Below, piece by piece: positions 24,001 through 32,900 of a stretch of DNA of 36,809 bases. Origin of the DNA: an uncultured Flavobacteriaceae bacterium (lineage in GTDB: Bacteria; Bacteroidota; Bacteroidia; Flavobacteriales; Flavobacteriaceae); NCBI GenBank assembly GCA_947497145.1, contig CANMFQ010000035.1:1-36809 (forward strand), read 5' to 3'. A model generated the notes under the pieces. The model was not told where the DNA came from, did not search any database, and saw only the letters and a list, made by a program, of their open reading frames with translations. How positions within the stretch are numbered: position 1 is the first letter of the stretch; each line of letters starts with the position of its first letter. A program made the translations under genes and the position numbers.

Positions 24001-27000
24001 CCCGATGCTATTACGGGTACAGTGACATATATGTATACAAATCCTTTAGATTTTGTTAAAGAGCTTAAAATATATAACAATGCAGGATCTATTCTTACTG
24101 ATGGAGGTAGTGTCGGAACGATAGAAAATCTAAAATTATATGATGCTCAAGGTACTGTTCTATACTCGCAAAATAATATCGTAGTGCCAGAAGGTCCTGC
24201 AGGGAATCCTTTTGTTGTTTCATTTCCCACATTAAGAAATGTCAAATCTTTTTCTTTAACTAATTTGACTGGTACTTCCGGTGGTGGTCAAGAGACAATT
24301 TGGAGAGAAATATACTTAGTAAATGTAACCTGTACTACTGAAGATTTTGATAAAGATGGTATACCAAACAGATTAGATTTAGATAGTGACGGTGACGGTT
24401 GTCCTGATGCTATAGAGGGTGGTTCAACGTCAATTGCTTATTCTAATTTAGCAACGTCAACACTACCTGGCGGAAATTCTGGTGCCGATTATAACGGTAT
24501 TTCAACAACAGGGGTACAGCAAAATCTGGGAACTACAGTGAATGCTGATGGTATTCCAACGATAGCAGGAACAGGACAAACCGTTGGTGATTCACAAACA
24601 GCAAGCGCAAATACTGAATGTTGTGGTGATGCGGGTAATTATGCGTCAATTACAGATACCGATGGTGATGGCATAGGAGATGCTTGTGATTTAGACGATG
24701 ATAATGATGGAATATTAGATACTGTTGAAGATTCTAATTCTGATGGCGATAATAATCCATTAACAAACCCTGATGATATCGATAATGATTTTATCCCCAA
24801 CCATTTAGATGCCGACAGTGATAACGATGGCTGTAGCGATTTAAGCGAGGCCGATACAAGCGTAACCGATGGTGAGGTATTAACGGTAGCGGGGCCTTAT
24901 GGCACCAATGGTTTTGCTGATAGTTTAGAGTCTTCAGCAGATAGTGGTACAGCTAACAACACCGTAAACACTGATGGCGGCACATTATATGCAGCAGCAA
25001 CTGATGCCAATGTTAAGTCATGTTCAATCTTTGAAGTAGAAGACGATACAGCAAGTGTTGATGAAGATGGTTCGGCAACAATAGATATATTAGGAAACGA
25101 TATGGATGTGCCAAGTGATGCAACAGTTACGCTTACACAACCTGCTAACGGAACGGTAGTTCAAAACCCCGACGGCACAGTAACATATACTCCTAATGCA
25201 AATTATAATGGAACTGATACATTTACGTATGAAGTTTGTGATACAGAAACTCCACAAACCTGTCATACGGCAACCGTAACAGTAACAGTGAACCCAGTTA
25301 ACGATCCGCCGGCAGCGGCTGATGATACTGCAACTGTTACTGAAGATTCACCAATAGTAGTAAATGTATTAGCTGATGATACCGATGTTGATGATGCAAT
25401 AGACCCAACCAGTGTTGCATTTGTAACCCCACCAACGGGATCAACCTTGTCTCCTGATGGTAATACCTTGACGGTACCAGGGGAAGGGGTTTGGACAATA
25501 GATGCTGCAACAGGCGAAATTACGTTTACACCGGAAGCTAACTATAATGGTACAGCTACACCAATACAATATACCGTTGATGATGAAGGAGGTAATACTT
25601 CCAACCCAGGAACGATAGCGGTTACAGTATCTCCAGTGAACGATGCGCCAGCAGTAGCAGGAGATACGGTTACAGGTACTGAAGATGCACCAGTATCTAT
25701 TGATGTACTTGATAATGATACTGATGTAGATGGTACATTAGATCCAACTACTGTAATTTTTGTTAATTCTCCAGCAGGTGCAACATTATCAACTGATGGA
25801 AAGACTTTAACGGTACCAGGAGAAGGAGTGTGGACTATTAACCCAACAACTGGGGAGATGACTTTTACACCAGAGGCTAATTTTAATGGTGCGGCTACTC
25901 CAGTTGAATATACTGTAGAAGATGACAGTGGGCAGGTTTCACAGCCTTCAGTAGTGAATGTAAGTTTAAGTCCTGTTAATGATGTGCCGGTGGCGGCAGA
26001 TGAAGCCTTATCTTCACCTGAAGATACGCCAGTTAGTATAGCTGTTTTAGCGAATGATAATGACCCTGAAAACAGTTTAAATCCAGCAAGTGTTAGTTTT
26101 GTATCTACTCCAACAGGGGCAACATTGTCGCCTGATGGCAAAACTTTAACCGTACCAGGAGAGGGTGTTTGGGAAATAAACCCTACTTCAGGCGAAATAA
26201 CATTTACCCCTGAAAGTAATTTTAATGGTGCTCTTACTCCAGTGGGTTATACTGTAGCAGATACCGATGGTCTGGTGTCTAATGAAGCAATGATTAATTT
26301 AACAATTACCAGTATAGACGATCCTATTCATGTAGAAAATGATATGGGTACAACATCAGAAGATACCCCATTAGAAATTGATGTATTGGCAAACGATAGT
26401 GATGTAGATAATGATTTAGATCCCACTAGTGTTACTTTGGTAAACCCACCAGCAGGTGCAACATTGGCTGCTGATGGAAAAACGTTAACGGTGCCAGGAG
26501 AGGGCGTTTGGACGGTAAACCCAACAACAGGAGCTGTAATCTTTACTCCTGAAGATGATTTTAATGGCGATGTAAGTCCAGTTGGCTACACTGTAATGAA
26601 TGATAATAATGAGGTGTCTCCAGTAGCATCGGTTATCAATATTACGGTAACACCAGTAAATGATGCACCAAGAATGGCAGATGATATGGTTACAGGGTTG
26701 GAAGATACACCTGTAACGGTAGATGTTTTAATCAATGATAGTGATGTAGATGGATCCATTGATGCAACAAGTGTGGCTTTTTATATGCCACCAGCAGGAG
26801 CTACATTGTCTGCTGACGGTAAATCCTTAACCGTACCAGGTGAAGGCGTATGGACTATAGATCCTGTTACGGGTGCGATGACTTTTACACCAGAGGATGA
26901 TTTTAATGGTACAGCAACGCCAATTCAATATACGGTGGCTGATAATGACGGTTTGGTGTCAGATCCAGCAACATTAAGTGTTACTTTGTCGCCAGTAAAT

Positions 27001-29037
27001 GATGCTCCAGTTATAGAAGATGATATGGTTACGGGAACAGAAGATATGCCAGTAGAGATTGATGTACTAGCAAATGATAAAGATGCCGAAAACCAATTAG
27101 ACCCAACGAGTGTTACTTTTGTAAATCCTCCAGTAGGGGCAACATTATCGGCCGATGGAAAAATGGTAGTAGTACCAGGAGAAGGCATATGGACAATAGA
27201 TGCAGTAACAGGTAAAATGACCTTTACTCCTGAAGATGATTTTAATGGTGTGGCAACCACAATAGAGTATACTGTTGCAGATACAGATGGATTAGTCTCG
27301 CAACCAGGAACAGTGGAGGTAACCATAGCAGCTGTTAATGATCAGCCAGTACTTACTAGTCAAACTATTACAGGAACAGAAGACACAAATTTAGAAATTG
27401 ATGTAATAGGAAGCGCTACAGATGTTGACGGTAGCATAGATCCTACGAGTGTGGCTTTCGTAAATCCACCAGCAGGAGCTACATTGTCTGCCGACGGTAA
27501 ATCCTTAACCGTACCAGGAGAAGGTGTATGGACTATAGATCCTCTTACAGGTGCGATGACTTTTACACCAGAGGGTGATTTTAATGGAGTTGTAACACCA
27601 ATTCAATATACGGTGGCTGATAATGACGGTTTGGTGTCAGAACCAGCTACTATAAACGCAATGATAGATGCTGTTAATGATGTGCCACTAGCACAAAATG
27701 ATACGGCGATTGGTTATCAAGATATGCCAGTATCAGTGGCTGTTTTAGCTAATGATAGCGATGTTGATGGAACATTAGATACAACGAGCGTGACTTTCGT
27801 AAATCCACCAGCAGGAGCTGTATTGTCTACTGACGGTAAAACCTTAACTGTACCAGGGGAAGGGTTGTGGACTATAGATGGAACTACAGGTGAAGTTACA
27901 TTTATGCCTGAGGCAGGGTTTGTGGGTAGTACGACTCCAGTGGCTTATACCGTATCTGATAATGAGGGTAGAGCATCAATGCAAGGGATGATTACTATTG
28001 ATATTGGGTTGTGTTCAACATTACCAACAGCTGATTGTGATGGAGATGGTTTAACAAATGGAGAAGAAGAAGCACTAGGAACAGACCCATTAAGTGCAGA
28101 TAGCGATGGTGATGGTGTGAGTGATGGCCAAGAGGTAATGGATAATACCAGTGCAATCGATTCATGTGATTTACTAGTTGCCAATCAAAATGAAACGCCA
28201 ACTACCGATTGGTTGGCATTAGATTGTGATGGTGACGGATTAACCAATGCTCAAGAAATTGATAATGGTACTGATCTAAACAATGCTGATACAGACGGTG
28301 ATGGTTTAACTGATGCTGAAGAGGTGAATAATATTGACGATCCAAATACGGCAGCAATTCCAGACGGTACATCTAGTCCTACTGATTCTTGTGCTCCAAA
28401 TAATTCAGGGGCAGATTGTAACCTTGATGCTGATGATGATGCTGATGGTGATGGCGTAACCAATGCAGATGAAATATTAAACGGTACTGATCCTTTTAAT
28501 GGTTGTGATTATAATTATGCAATTCAAAACATTCAGGCTGTAAGTGAATCATGGAAATCTTCAGACTGTGACAATGACGGATTAACAAATAAACAGGAAG
28601 CTGAAATCGGTTCTGATCCTGTTAATGTTGATACAGATGGTGATGGCATATCAGATAAAGAAGAAATTTCTGCTGGTACTGATGCACTAGATGGTTGCAG
28701 TTCTATTGGAGGTACACCGCCAACAGGTTCAAGCTGTGATATAGAAATAATGAGTGATTTAGTGTCGGCAAATGTAGAAGGAAGTGCTTTTAAAATTCGT
28801 AATATCGAGCATTATACAGATAATTTGGTAACCCTTTACAACAGATGGGGAGTTATCGTATTTCAACAGCAAGGCTATGATAATAATGAAAATGTCTTTA
28901 GAGGTATTTCTAATGGTCGAGAAGTGATTGCAAAGGAAGCTAGTTTACCTCCAGGCATTTATTATTACATAATTAAATATGTGAATAAAGAAGGAGTTAA
29001 TAAGTCAAAAGTTGGCTACCTATACTTAAATATTTAA
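18082..29037 (+). CDS. Giant TSP3-cassette / cadherin-like adhesin with T9SS type B sorting domain (3651 aa)
   Basis: A TTG at 18055 is in frame, but ATG at 18082 gives a normal signal peptide (core FKFVLCLLFLGGV, cleavage near SLQA, residue ~39). There is no DUF4347. Order: Cys-containing N-terminal beta domain (~40-203), an Ig-like domain (~207-295, LTTITATNTP...TWHTSE, also found in gene 5), then six linker cassettes and six inserts: A (328-503, related to the 1625-1800 insert of gene 2), B (637-826), C (957-1158, CBM/DUF642-like), D (1289-1477), D' (1607-1793) and E (1923-2086). Nine cadherin-like repeats (2319-3308), a shorter TSP3 field (3313-3553) and the sorting domain (3554-3651: [17 protein letters not shown]) follow. 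Compared with gene 2 it has more cadherin-like repeats and a shorter TSP3 field. I infer a T9SS-exported, Ca2+-dependent surface adhesin. It may be co-transcribed with the 198-aa chimera just upstream; a strong terminator follows. Confidence 0.95.
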   Translation: MKTTNLNNKKMKFFLNYKLQFKFVLCLLFLGGVTTSLQAQVCSSTANIPASGTVTINGIGITTSYSGSVSSYNGSLTACTGSSEATTHPGALYVGNAGFWRETLTFSEPVNNMIIVITAAGTNQNENFIFNVDGAPATVTDLGSCFSTINGNEIVSGNGAPPGDAGGGGGNFKISAAAAYTTLTIEGSGFESGSLLAICQSTICGVGDDDPTLSASTLAASCPNQEGDLTTITATNTPSSGNIELTWHTSEFANNDNLVSTATSVSSGTYYGAFHDITNDCFGPTTSIVVTEADCCDATINTSLIDSDDDGYADTCDLDDDNDGIKDIDEECGGYIAQNTDGVWKGFTESVVDVTLGGNSFETLTNERTYTDGQVSYSINLRGGDKWVRTQGGTVEITATFSPGIPIDEIAFHVFDMDHSNSPNAYFNFTINGGTPAGNLIEVVDYGYASPSTYDATTSRLEASGIPDQSTLLKGVGNTIITELKIESFSVGTGDWMAYSIFARSDCDTDGDGIKNTLDLDSDGDGCPDATEGGLTSIMASNLVTSALPGGNTGTDYNGTATTGVQQNLGTTVNTDGIPTIAGTGQTAGDSQIGSTDTECCKEANNYPAITDTDGDGIGDGCDLDDDNDGILDSLECDLSNLNYNFITYWTFNDNTYSASTPSSVFTSASDLISGSGVTKDIGFYPTKAMRVNDVNNNSLSTSISNNDYVEVSVTTDNDIGYTYFSQYGNWYDGGAIGLGYYPYDYSMQISTDSNFSNYTTLIDNYNSLPPSTSTKGFNYVALPNPYRLESNTTYYIRVYFYNAPAGGQIVFDDFIIYTTTLSYPLCDFDADGIPNETDLDSDGDGCPDAIEGGSTSIAYSNLSTSTIAGGNTGANYNGLVATGVQQNLGTTVNTDGIPTIAGTGQTAGDSQIGSTDTECCKEANNYPAITDTDGDGIGDACDLDDDNDGILDTAECTSYELISFDFNADGSFETLASIASNDTFNSDITSGGSGWVNTQGSLDSWVSPMPTTGSGTWAGMADGLSASPDGGVFVGGWISDGSFEGFSTTVTGLTVGKEYTLKFYQANAGVEGTTPVNVNQKARWKVQFGSETLYSTAMDFKGEGNQVWMEETMVFTATATSQTLVYSTDNDGTAFNFEYMALDGIRLLIESENSSSCLTDTDNDGIPNHLDLDSDGDGCPDAIEGGSTAIAYANLSTSSLAGGNSGTGYNGIVSTAVQQNLGTTVNADGIPTIAGTGQTAGASQTGSTDTECCKDAENYAGITDTDGDGIGDGCDLDDDNDGILDVNEGNIGIDYTKLNMPSTLNNGVSYNTSTTLLDGATVNVTAKYTGGSATVVYNSAASIDGYLYNTGTNNGQPVNGVQRFDYSFDVPQKYLRVRALFNEHFGEFNATSSEGFSLILNGSNNFHVFDPANMSSTMNIDDSIGGGTIAYSTSGGYYTIYDPNGISSISLLSRIYQGSEANAAAYHVALGSETNQDTDGDGIFDHLDLDSDGDGCSDAIEGGSTSIVYSNLVISSLPGGNSGTGYNGIVSTGVQQNLGNTVNADGIPTIAGTGQTAGASQTGSTDTECCKDAENYPAITDTDGDGIGDACDLDDDNDGILDVDEGNIGIDYTKLNMPSTLNNGVSYNTPTTLLDGATVNVTANYTGGSATVVYNSAASVDGYLYNTGTNNGQPVNGVQRFDYSFDVPQKYLRVRAVFNDHLGEFNATSSEGFSLILNGSTNFHVFDPANMSSSMNIDDSIGGGTIAYSASGGYYTIYDPNGISSISLLSRVYQGSAANAAAYHVALGSETNQDTDGDGIFDHLDLDSDGDGCSDAIEGGSTSIAYANLSTSSLPGGNSGANYNGTATTGIQQNLGTTVNADGIPTIAGTGQTVGDSQTGSTDAECCKDAENYPAITDTDGDGIGDACDLDDDNDGILDADELLCENIKIDRSPDSSSYDTTQVNAFPSGRELSKTHDGSLSTYGGTQPASSPDAITGTVTYMYTNPLDFVKELKIYNNAGSILTDGGSVGTIENLKLYDAQGTVLYSQNNIVVPEGPAGNPFVVSFPTLRNVKSFSLTNLTGTSGGGQETIWREIYLVNVTCTTEDFDKDGIPNRLDLDSDGDGCPDAIEGGSTSIAYSNLATSTLPGGNSGADYNGISTTGVQQNLGTTVNADGIPTIAGTGQTVGDSQTASANTECCGDAGNYASITDTDGDGIGDACDLDDDNDGILDTVEDSNSDGDNNPLTNPDDIDNDFIPNHLDADSDNDGCSDLSEADTSVTDGEVLTVAGPYGTNGFADSLESSADSGTANNTVNTDGGTLYAAATDANVKSCSIFEVEDDTASVDEDGSATIDILGNDMDVPSDATVTLTQPANGTVVQNPDGTVTYTPNANYNGTDTFTYEVCDTETPQTCHTATVTVTVNPVNDPPAAADDTATVTEDSPIVVNVLADDTDVDDAIDPTSVAFVTPPTGSTLSPDGNTLTVPGEGVWTIDAATGEITFTPEANYNGTATPIQYTVDDEGGNTSNPGTIAVTVSPVNDAPAVAGDTVTGTEDAPVSIDVLDNDTDVDGTLDPTTVIFVNSPAGATLSTDGKTLTVPGEGVWTINPTTGEMTFTPEANFNGAATPVEYTVEDDSGQVSQPSVVNVSLSPVNDVPVAADEALSSPEDTPVSIAVLANDNDPENSLNPASVSFVSTPTGATLSPDGKTLTVPGEGVWEINPTSGEITFTPESNFNGALTPVGYTVADTDGLVSNEAMINLTITSIDDPIHVENDMGTTSEDTPLEIDVLANDSDVDNDLDPTSVTLVNPPAGATLAADGKTLTVPGEGVWTVNPTTGAVIFTPEDDFNGDVSPVGYTVMNDNNEVSPVASVINITVTPVNDAPRMADDMVTGLEDTPVTVDVLINDSDVDGSIDATSVAFYMPPAGATLSADGKSLTVPGEGVWTIDPVTGAMTFTPEDDFNGTATPIQYTVADNDGLVSDPATLSVTLSPVNDAPVIEDDMVTGTEDMPVEIDVLANDKDAENQLDPTSVTFVNPPVGATLSADGKMVVVPGEGIWTIDAVTGKMTFTPEDDFNGVATTIEYTVADTDGLVSQPGTVEVTIAAVNDQPVLTSQTITGTEDTNLEIDVIGSATDVDGSIDPTSVAFVNPPAGATLSADGKSLTVPGEGVWTIDPLTGAMTFTPEGDFNGVVTPIQYTVADNDGLVSEPATINAMIDAVNDVPLAQNDTAIGYQDMPVSVAVLANDSDVDGTLDTTSVTFVNPPAGAVLSTDGKTLTVPGEGLWTIDGTTGEVTFMPEAGFVGSTTPVAYTVSDNEGRASMQGMITIDIGLCSTLPTADCDGDGLTNGEEEALGTDPLSADSDGDGVSDGQEVMDNTSAIDSCDLLVANQNETPTTDWLALDCDGDGLTNAQEIDNGTDLNNADTDGDGLTDAEEVNNIDDPNTAAIPDGTSSPTDSCAPNNSGADCNLDADDDADGDGVTNADEILNGTDPFNGCDYNYAIQNIQAVSESWKSSDCDNDGLTNKQEAEIGSDPVNVDTDGDGISDKEEISAGTDALDGCSSIGGTPPTGSSCDIEIMSDLVSANVEGSAFKIRNIEHYTDNLVTLYNRWGVIVFQQQGYDNNENVFRGISNGREVIAKEASLPPGIYYYIIKYVNKEGVNKSKVGYLYLNI
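19763..20901 (+). repeat. Pair of almost identical linker segments 960 bp apart flanking insert B
   Basis: Positions 19763-19941 and 20723-20901 appear to differ at one base over ~179 bp (ACGGGAC versus ACAGGAC), while insert B between them and the inserts on either outer side are unrelated. The shared DNA encodes [19 protein letters not shown] to DTDGDGIGD, including the rarer TECCKEANN variant. Such identity limited to the linker points to recent gene conversion or duplication. Confidence 0.85.
21556..23850 (+). repeat. 951-bp tandem repeat (linker + insert D) in gene 4
   Basis: Three linkers and two intervening D inserts keep a period of exactly 951 bp (317 codons): AATGCTGATGG-type anchors at 21760, 22711 and 23662; the ATYGATTAT start of the insert at 21961 and 22912; AGTAATAACT/AGTACAAACT at 22291 and 23242. 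The second and third linkers share a Cys-Pro to Cys-Ser change (DGCSDAIEGG) not seen elsewhere in the window, which marks the duplicated unit. The event is in frame. Confidence 0.92.
25036..28005 (+). repeat. Nine cadherin-like / Big_9 repeats of gene 4
   Basis: One short repeat (TASVDEDGSATIDILGND) and eight of about 112 residues, each with V-N-D-x-P, a D-V-L-x-N-D-x-D-V-D-like turn, P-x-G-A-T-L-S-x-D-G, VPGEGVWTI and TFTPE..FNG. Repeats starting near 26651 and 27341 are almost identical in DNA over about 180 bp and are offset by 678 bp (anchor CCAGCAGGAG at 26791 and 27469), i.e. two repeat lengths. This suggests duplication of a two-repeat block or conversion between non-adjacent repeats. 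The array probably forms a long stalk. Confidence 0.9.
28741..29034 (+). other. T9SS type B sorting domain (CHU_C) of gene 4
   Basis: The last ~98 residues parallel those of gene 2: [43 protein letters not shown] and GYLYLNI at the end. The two domains are close but clearly diverged in DNA, so the two giants separated before the most recent insert exchanges. Confidence 0.93.
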
Positions 29038-29127
29038 TTTGTTCGTGACAAAATTCAATACACATTGTTTGTGCGCGATGAGGTTTTGAAGTCTGAAAAA
29101 TAGATTAATTGGTTGTTTATTGAGAAG

Positions 29128-29164
29128 AGGTCAAGTTGCTTTAATGAGCATCTTGACCTTTTTT
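29128..29164 (+). terminator. Intrinsic terminator of gene 4
   Basis: AGGTCAAG-T-TGCT (29128-29140) pairs with AGCA-T-CTTGACCT (29147-29159), giving 12 pairs with one T-T mismatch, a 6-base loop TTAATG and a run of T. It lies about 90 bp after the stop codon. Confidence 0.88.
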
Positions 29165-29647
29165 AATGCGCCAAAAAGAGCTGATTTTTATTAGCTTTAT
29201 ATATTCTAATTACAATACAAAACGAGCTTAGCCCTTCCCTCAATGATTCAATAAAAGGAAATTGTAATGCGAGCAACGCTAGAGTTTTTAATTCAGCTAA
29301 ACAAAAAATCATCATTATAAAGAATAATAAATATGGTTAGCGCCTTAAGAGCTGATAAAACTGCACCTTTTTACTAGTGCTCGGCATATGTTGGTTTAAA
29401 CTCATTTTAAAACCTAATAACGACTATACTAATTAGAAAACAGGGTTTAATATAATAGAGTTTTTCATGTAGATATTTAGTTAAAATAGTTTGCAAAGGC
29501 AGCCTGTTTTGGTCGTTGTCTAACGGTTTGTAGTGTTTTTTTTACTCTTGTATGTAGCTCATTAAAGGGTATTTATAGCTATTCGCCCCAAAAAATGATG
29601 TTTTTACTGACTATATATAATAATTAGTCATATTTATAGTTGTTGTA

Positions 29648-29663
29648 TGTAAGAAAAAACTTA
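29648..29663. repeat. 16-bp motif shared with the gap before gene 3 (copy 2)
   Basis: TGTAAGAAAAAACTTA, identical to 16971-16986. The sequences around the two copies are otherwise unrelated. A third copy was not found in the gap before gene 2. Confidence 0.35.
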
Positions 29664-29886
29664 TTTTGTAAAAAATAAAACACTACAGACCTCTTTATTA
29701 TGAAATTATATTCAGAGATAAACAATAAGCTATACATATATAATGTTTAGGTAGGGTTAACTTTTGTTATAATCTCATAATTCCAAAGAGTTTGTTATAA
29801 AAATCAATCAAATATATCTCAATGAACTGAATTTTTTCATTTCAGAAATATAATTAAAAATACACTGAAAAAAATAGGCTGAATTA

Positions 29887-29911
29887 TGGTAACATTTAGG
29901 CTATGTTATCA
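29887..29911 (+). promoter_or_regulatory. Inverted repeat just upstream of the GTG start of gene 5
   Basis: TGGTAACAT (29887-29895) and ATGTTATCA (29903-29911) form nine pairs (one G-T) around a 7-base loop, ending 21 bp before the start codon. There is no T run, so it is not an intrinsic terminator. It could be an operator or a 5'-UTR structure limiting translation of a very large mRNA. Confidence 0.4.
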
Positions 29912-29932
29912 GCGGCAATGAAATAAAAATAA

Positions 29933-32900
29933 GTGAAATTAAATATACAATTAATAAAGCTAATACCTGCATTATTATTAATAGCGGTATGCCATTTTAA
30001 TATAATGGCAAAAAATGGAACGCATGAAAAGTTACCAACTAACTTTTTTATTGATGTTGCAGTAGTAGATAGTGACGTGTTGGAGGCTAATTTAAATAAA
30101 GATGCTCAACTATTTCATTTGTTTAGTCATGGTCGTTCAGGGGAGTTGCTTATCAATGGTAGTTGGTTAAATGCTGATGCTATAGCATCATTTTTCACTA
30201 ATGAATTGAAGCTTGAAAAAGCAACGGTTAAGCACATCAATATTTATGGTTGTGAATTTGGAAAGGGCAAAAAAGGAAGGCTAGCTGTAGCGTATTTGGA
30301 GAAAAGTTTAGGGGTAAAAGTAAATGCTTCTACGAATATTACGGGGAGTGATGGCGATTGGCTTTTAGAGGTTGGTGGTTATTGTTTTGATGAATTAATA
30401 GGATACAGCTATAATTTGCAATCAAGTATTGGAGGTGTAGTGAATACCTATGCCCCAGTTTCAAACATAAACGTATCGTCAAAAAATGTTACCATTGGGT
30501 CAACAACGGGGGCATCAACACCTTTTGCGGTAGGAGATAAGGCCTTGTTAATTCAAATGCAGGGAGCAGAAATGATAACTACTGAAAATGCTACCTATGG
30601 TACTATCACTGATATGAATGGTGTTGGTTCACAACAATTACTAACCATTACCGCAGTAAGTGGAAGTACAATCACCTTTAATGAGAATATTATCGTTGAT
30701 TTAGACCCTGTAAATGGCAAGGTACAGTTGGTGCGTATGCCAGATTATACAGGAGAAACGACTACTACCGTTAGCAGTAAGTTGGAAGCAATGCCTTGGA
30801 ATGGAGCTACAGGAGGTATTGTAGGCGTGTTAGCAAACAATTTAGTGTTAAATGCAGATATTGATGTTTCAACACAAGGTTTTCGAGGAGGAAATAGAGG
30901 ATCTTCTGGTAATTCTAGAGATTACGGTAAGTCTTCAGCGGGCACTTATTCAGGAACTGGCGGATTGTTAAAAGGAGAAGGAATTGTAATTACACAGGGT
31001 ACAGCCCATGCTTCAGGTAGAGGACATGCCGGTAATGGAGGAGGAGCTGGAATGGGCGTGAATAATGGCGGTGGCGGAGGTTCGAACGCAGGTAGTGCAG
31101 GTAACGGAGGTGATTATGGTAGCGATCAAAATAATTTGAGTCAAGGGGGTACGAGTGATTTTGGCTGTTTCAATTACGGTCAACCTATAATTCTTGGCGG
31201 AGCCGGTGGTGGTGGAGAACAAAATAATGGGTCTTCGTCTGATGGTGCCAATGGAGGAGGAATAGTATTTATACAAGCCAATGCTATCACTGCCAATGGA
31301 AATGACATTATATCCAATGGAGAAACCATTTCTCCAGCATCTCAAAATGGAGATGGTGGCGGTGGTGGTGGCGCTGGAGGTACCATTATTTTAGATATCA
31401 CTACCTATAATGATGCGTTAGCTGTTACAGCCAATGGGTCTAGAGGTCAAAGTGCTGGAGTACATGGATCTGGTGGTGGTGGCTCTGGGGGTAAAATTTT
31501 GGCAACAAGCACTTTGCCAGCTGTGGTAACAACAAGCGTTTTAGGGGCAACAGCAGTTGGCGATGCTTCAGCAGGAAGCAATGGTGTTGTGGAAGCATTT
31601 GTACCTAATTTTATTGCTCCATCTTTTGTGCCAAACCAAACATTTGCTTTAAGTCTTCCCTTTCAAGCATCAGACGCTATTGTAGGAGTTTCTGACCCCG
31701 GAAATGCTATTGTAGATGCACAAGGAGGTACTATTTCTGATTTTGCTATAGTGAGCTCAAGACCTTCTTTGGGTAGTGCTTTGACAATTAATGCAACTAC
31801 AGGAGAATTGACAGTTAATAATTTAGCTGCATTAAACGTACTCCCAGATGTAGATTATGAAATAACATTATCTGGTAATGCTGCGGGTACAAGTACAGCA
31901 GTATGTGAAGAAAAAATAATCGTATCCATTATTAAGGATACTGATGGCGATGGCATAACTGATTCAAAGGATTTAGACGATGATAATGATGGTATTTTAG
32001 ATACGATTGAATCACCTTGTGCAGGTGAGGCATTTGATATGTCTCAGGCTACAGCGCGTCAAATAAGTGATTTTTCTACTACTTATGTGGCAAGTAGGGC
32101 TATAGATGGCAATACATCAACAACTTCTATTACTTCAGGATCAACCACTACAGATTGGTGGGAAGTTGATTTAGGAGAACATGTAAATGTAGACGATATT
32201 ACTATAAGACCGAGGCTTGCAGGCTCGTTGGATAACGCGTATATGTTATTTTCTAATACGGCATTTTCAGGGAATGATTTGACTACAGCTCAGACTAATG
32301 CAACACATTCTCATCAATTAGGAGGAAGTTTACCTACTACACCTTTAACAATAAACGTAGATCAAGGAAATATTAGATACATAAGAGTGCAGAACTCGGG
32401 AAATAATGGATCTCGAAATTTTTTGGAAATTATAGAATTTAGTTTAAATATAATCCCTGTTTGCACTGTTGATACAGATAACGATGGTATTCAAAATCAT
32501 TTAGACTTAGATTCTGACGGCGACGGTATCCCAGATAATATTGAGGCACAAACCACCGGTGGGTATATCGTACCAAATACAGATACAGCTGCAACCTACC
32601 AAACAAACGATGGTTTAAATTCTGCCTATACAGCTACTTCAGGAATAACACCAATAGATACAGACGAAGATGGAATTCCAGATTATTTAGATACAGAATC
32701 CGATGGTGATGGTATTACTGATACTGTTGAAGCAGGAATTACTTTAGCCAATAACGATGCAGATTCAGATGGTTTAGATGATGCTGTAGATACAAATGAT
32801 TCAGACTTTGGGCCAGCAAATGCGGGAATTACAAATGTGTTAGCAGCATACCCAGACAATACATTTAATGCGTTCTGGCGTTTAAAATGTCATAATGGAG

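Larger units (their letters stand above)
29038..29932. other. Intergenic region with terminator, shared motif and a hairpin before gene 5
   Basis: About 0.9 kb, AT-rich, with no credible gene; the longest ATG-started frame I checked, around 29266, has only 17 codons. It contains the terminator of gene 4 (29128-29164), the second copy of the 16-bp motif (29648-29663), a TGACTA/TAGTCA inverted repeat (29608-29613 and 29625-29630) and the hairpin at 29887-29911. No exact TAnnTTTG promoter element was found. Confidence 0.6.
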
